From positions 1 to 5,953 of the forward strand of contig JAFUWM010000353.1 in the NCBI GenBank assembly GCA_017483425.1: a stretch of DNA of 5,953 bases, written 5' to 3'. How positions within the stretch are numbered: the first letter of the stretch is position 1; each line of letters opens with the position of its first letter. Shown here one piece after another: positions 5,322 through 5,953 of this stretch. The DNA comes from Lachnospiraceae bacterium. Its GTDB lineage: Bacteria; Bacillota; Clostridia; Lachnospirales; Lachnospiraceae. A program made the translations under genes and the position numbers. The notes under the pieces are model-generated. The model saw nothing but the letters and a program-made list of their open reading frames with translations, did not search any database and was not told the DNA's origin.

Positions 5322-5953
5322 ATGATCACAATCAAGGAAATCGCAAACAATCTGAATATGAGCACGACCACGGTCTCAAACGTGATCCACGGAAAGACCG
5401 GGGAGGTTTCATCCGACACTATAGAGAGGGTGAGAAGCTATCTTGACAAGGTCGGCTATGTCCCTAACCTTAATGCCCAGAACCTTGCGGGAAACCAGTC
5501 GCACATCATAGGCATCGTCATAAAGACCCGCGCGGAGCGTTACCTGAATATACTTTCCGAGCCCTTCGTATCGGAGATACTCGGGAGTATAGAGCAGGTG
5601 ATCCGGGAAGCGGGCTACTATATGATGCTCTATATTTCAGAGGATATAGCGGATATATTAAATAAGGTCGCCGCATGGAATACGGACGGGCTCATTCTCT
5701 TCTGGATGCTGGACGATGATGCCGAGAGAGTATACAAGAGATACCGCAAGCCGATCGTATGCGTGGACACTTATATAAGCAGGGAAACAGTAGACCGGCT
5801 CGACGGCGCCCTCGTAAATATCGGACTTGAGGATGAGGAAGGCACCTACAAAGCGGTTTCCTATCTAACGGAACTTGGACATAAAAAAATCGCTTTCCTG
5901 TCGGACAACAAAGGAGCCGGTGTCGATATGCGGCGGTTTCGCGGATACCGCAG
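5322..5953 (+). CDS. LacI-family transcriptional regulator, C-terminus cut by window edge
   Basis: 210 complete codons are present; family members are usually about 330-350 residues, so roughly 60% is seen. Residues 2-25 (ITIKEIANNLNMSTTTVSNVIHGK) form the helix-turn-helix, with TTTVSNVIHGK as recognition helix. GYVPN (45-49) and NAQNLAG (51-57) make the hinge; L55 is in the place of the leucine that inserts at the operator's central CpG. The periplasmic-binding-like effector domain starts near HIIGIVIKTR (61-70) and includes NTDGLILFW (120-128) and a GHKKIAFLSD segment (186-195). No in-frame start exists upstream near the gene, and the HTH needs this ATG. The gene is divergent from the transport operon, with O1 and O2 between, so it is the likely sugar-responsive repressor of that operon. 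The effector is unknown. Confidence 0.95.
   Translation, partial: MITIKEIANNLNMSTTTVSNVIHGKTGEVSSDTIERVRSYLDKVGYVPNLNAQNLAGNQSHIIGIVIKTRAERYLNILSEPFVSEILGSIEQVIREAGYYMMLYISEDIADILNKVAAWNTDGLILFWMLDDDAERVYKRYRKPIVCVDTYISRETVDRLDGALVNIGLEDEEGTYKAVSYLTELGHKKIAFLSDNKGAGVDMRRFRGYR

Noticed and set aside
5234..5419. 61-codon minus-strand frame with a hydrophobic stretch across the start of the regulator
   Set aside because: The hydrophobic part is the antisense of the helix-turn-helix codons; the regulator frame is clear and no ribosome site supports the reverse frame.
1..5953. tRNA, rRNA, CRISPR, insertion sequence or prophage features
   Set aside because: No cloverleaf-like tandem, regularly spaced repeats, transposase motifs or phage genes were seen.

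Overview
The window looks like a chromosomal carbohydrate-utilisation locus of a Gram-positive anaerobe, most likely a Clostridia / Lachnospiraceae-type Firmicute. That placement is inferred. It rests on the lipoprotein-type binding protein with a KKKLIAL..LTAC signal and acidic Ala/Asp/Thr linker, strong AGGAGG-type ribosome sites, frequent ATA and AGA/AGG codons, and an import operon without its own ATPase gene. No species can be named from the sequence.

Layout: four genes run on the minus strand in the order binding protein (3731-5071), permease 1 (2532-3599), permease 2 (1660-2532) and an amylosucrase-like GH13 enzyme (1-1643, its C-terminal end outside the window). A LacI-family regulator runs divergently on the plus strand from 5322 and leaves the window at 5953. 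The 250-bp space between the binding protein and the regulator holds two matching 18-bp CpG-centred palindromes (5123-5140 and 5166-5183, exactly 43 bp apart). It also holds two possible minus-strand -10 boxes, each touching or next to one palindrome, and an extended -10 for the regulator only 7 bp before its start codon. The 131-bp gap between binding protein and permease 1 carries a long bulged hairpin with no U-tract. The two permease genes overlap by one base, and the enzyme follows permease 2 after 16 bp, so the four genes read as one operon.

How the parts work together (inference from families): a lipid-anchored binding protein captures a sugar outside the membrane. The two CUT1-type permeases, with an ATPase encoded elsewhere, import it unphosphorylated. 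The cytoplasmic GH13_4-type enzyme then acts on it. The enzyme keeps the residues that define the sucrose glucosyl subsite of Neisseria polysaccharea amylosucrase, so sucrose or a close relative is the best guess for the sugar, with glucan/glucoside plus fructose, or glucose plus fructose, as products. The LacI-type protein is the likely repressor of the operon.

The most interesting points are the coupling of an ABC sugar importer to an intracellular amylosucrase-like enzyme with altered acceptor-site residues, the twin-operator arrangement whose transcript can fold into a 5' stem-loop, and the probable leaderless mRNA of the regulator.
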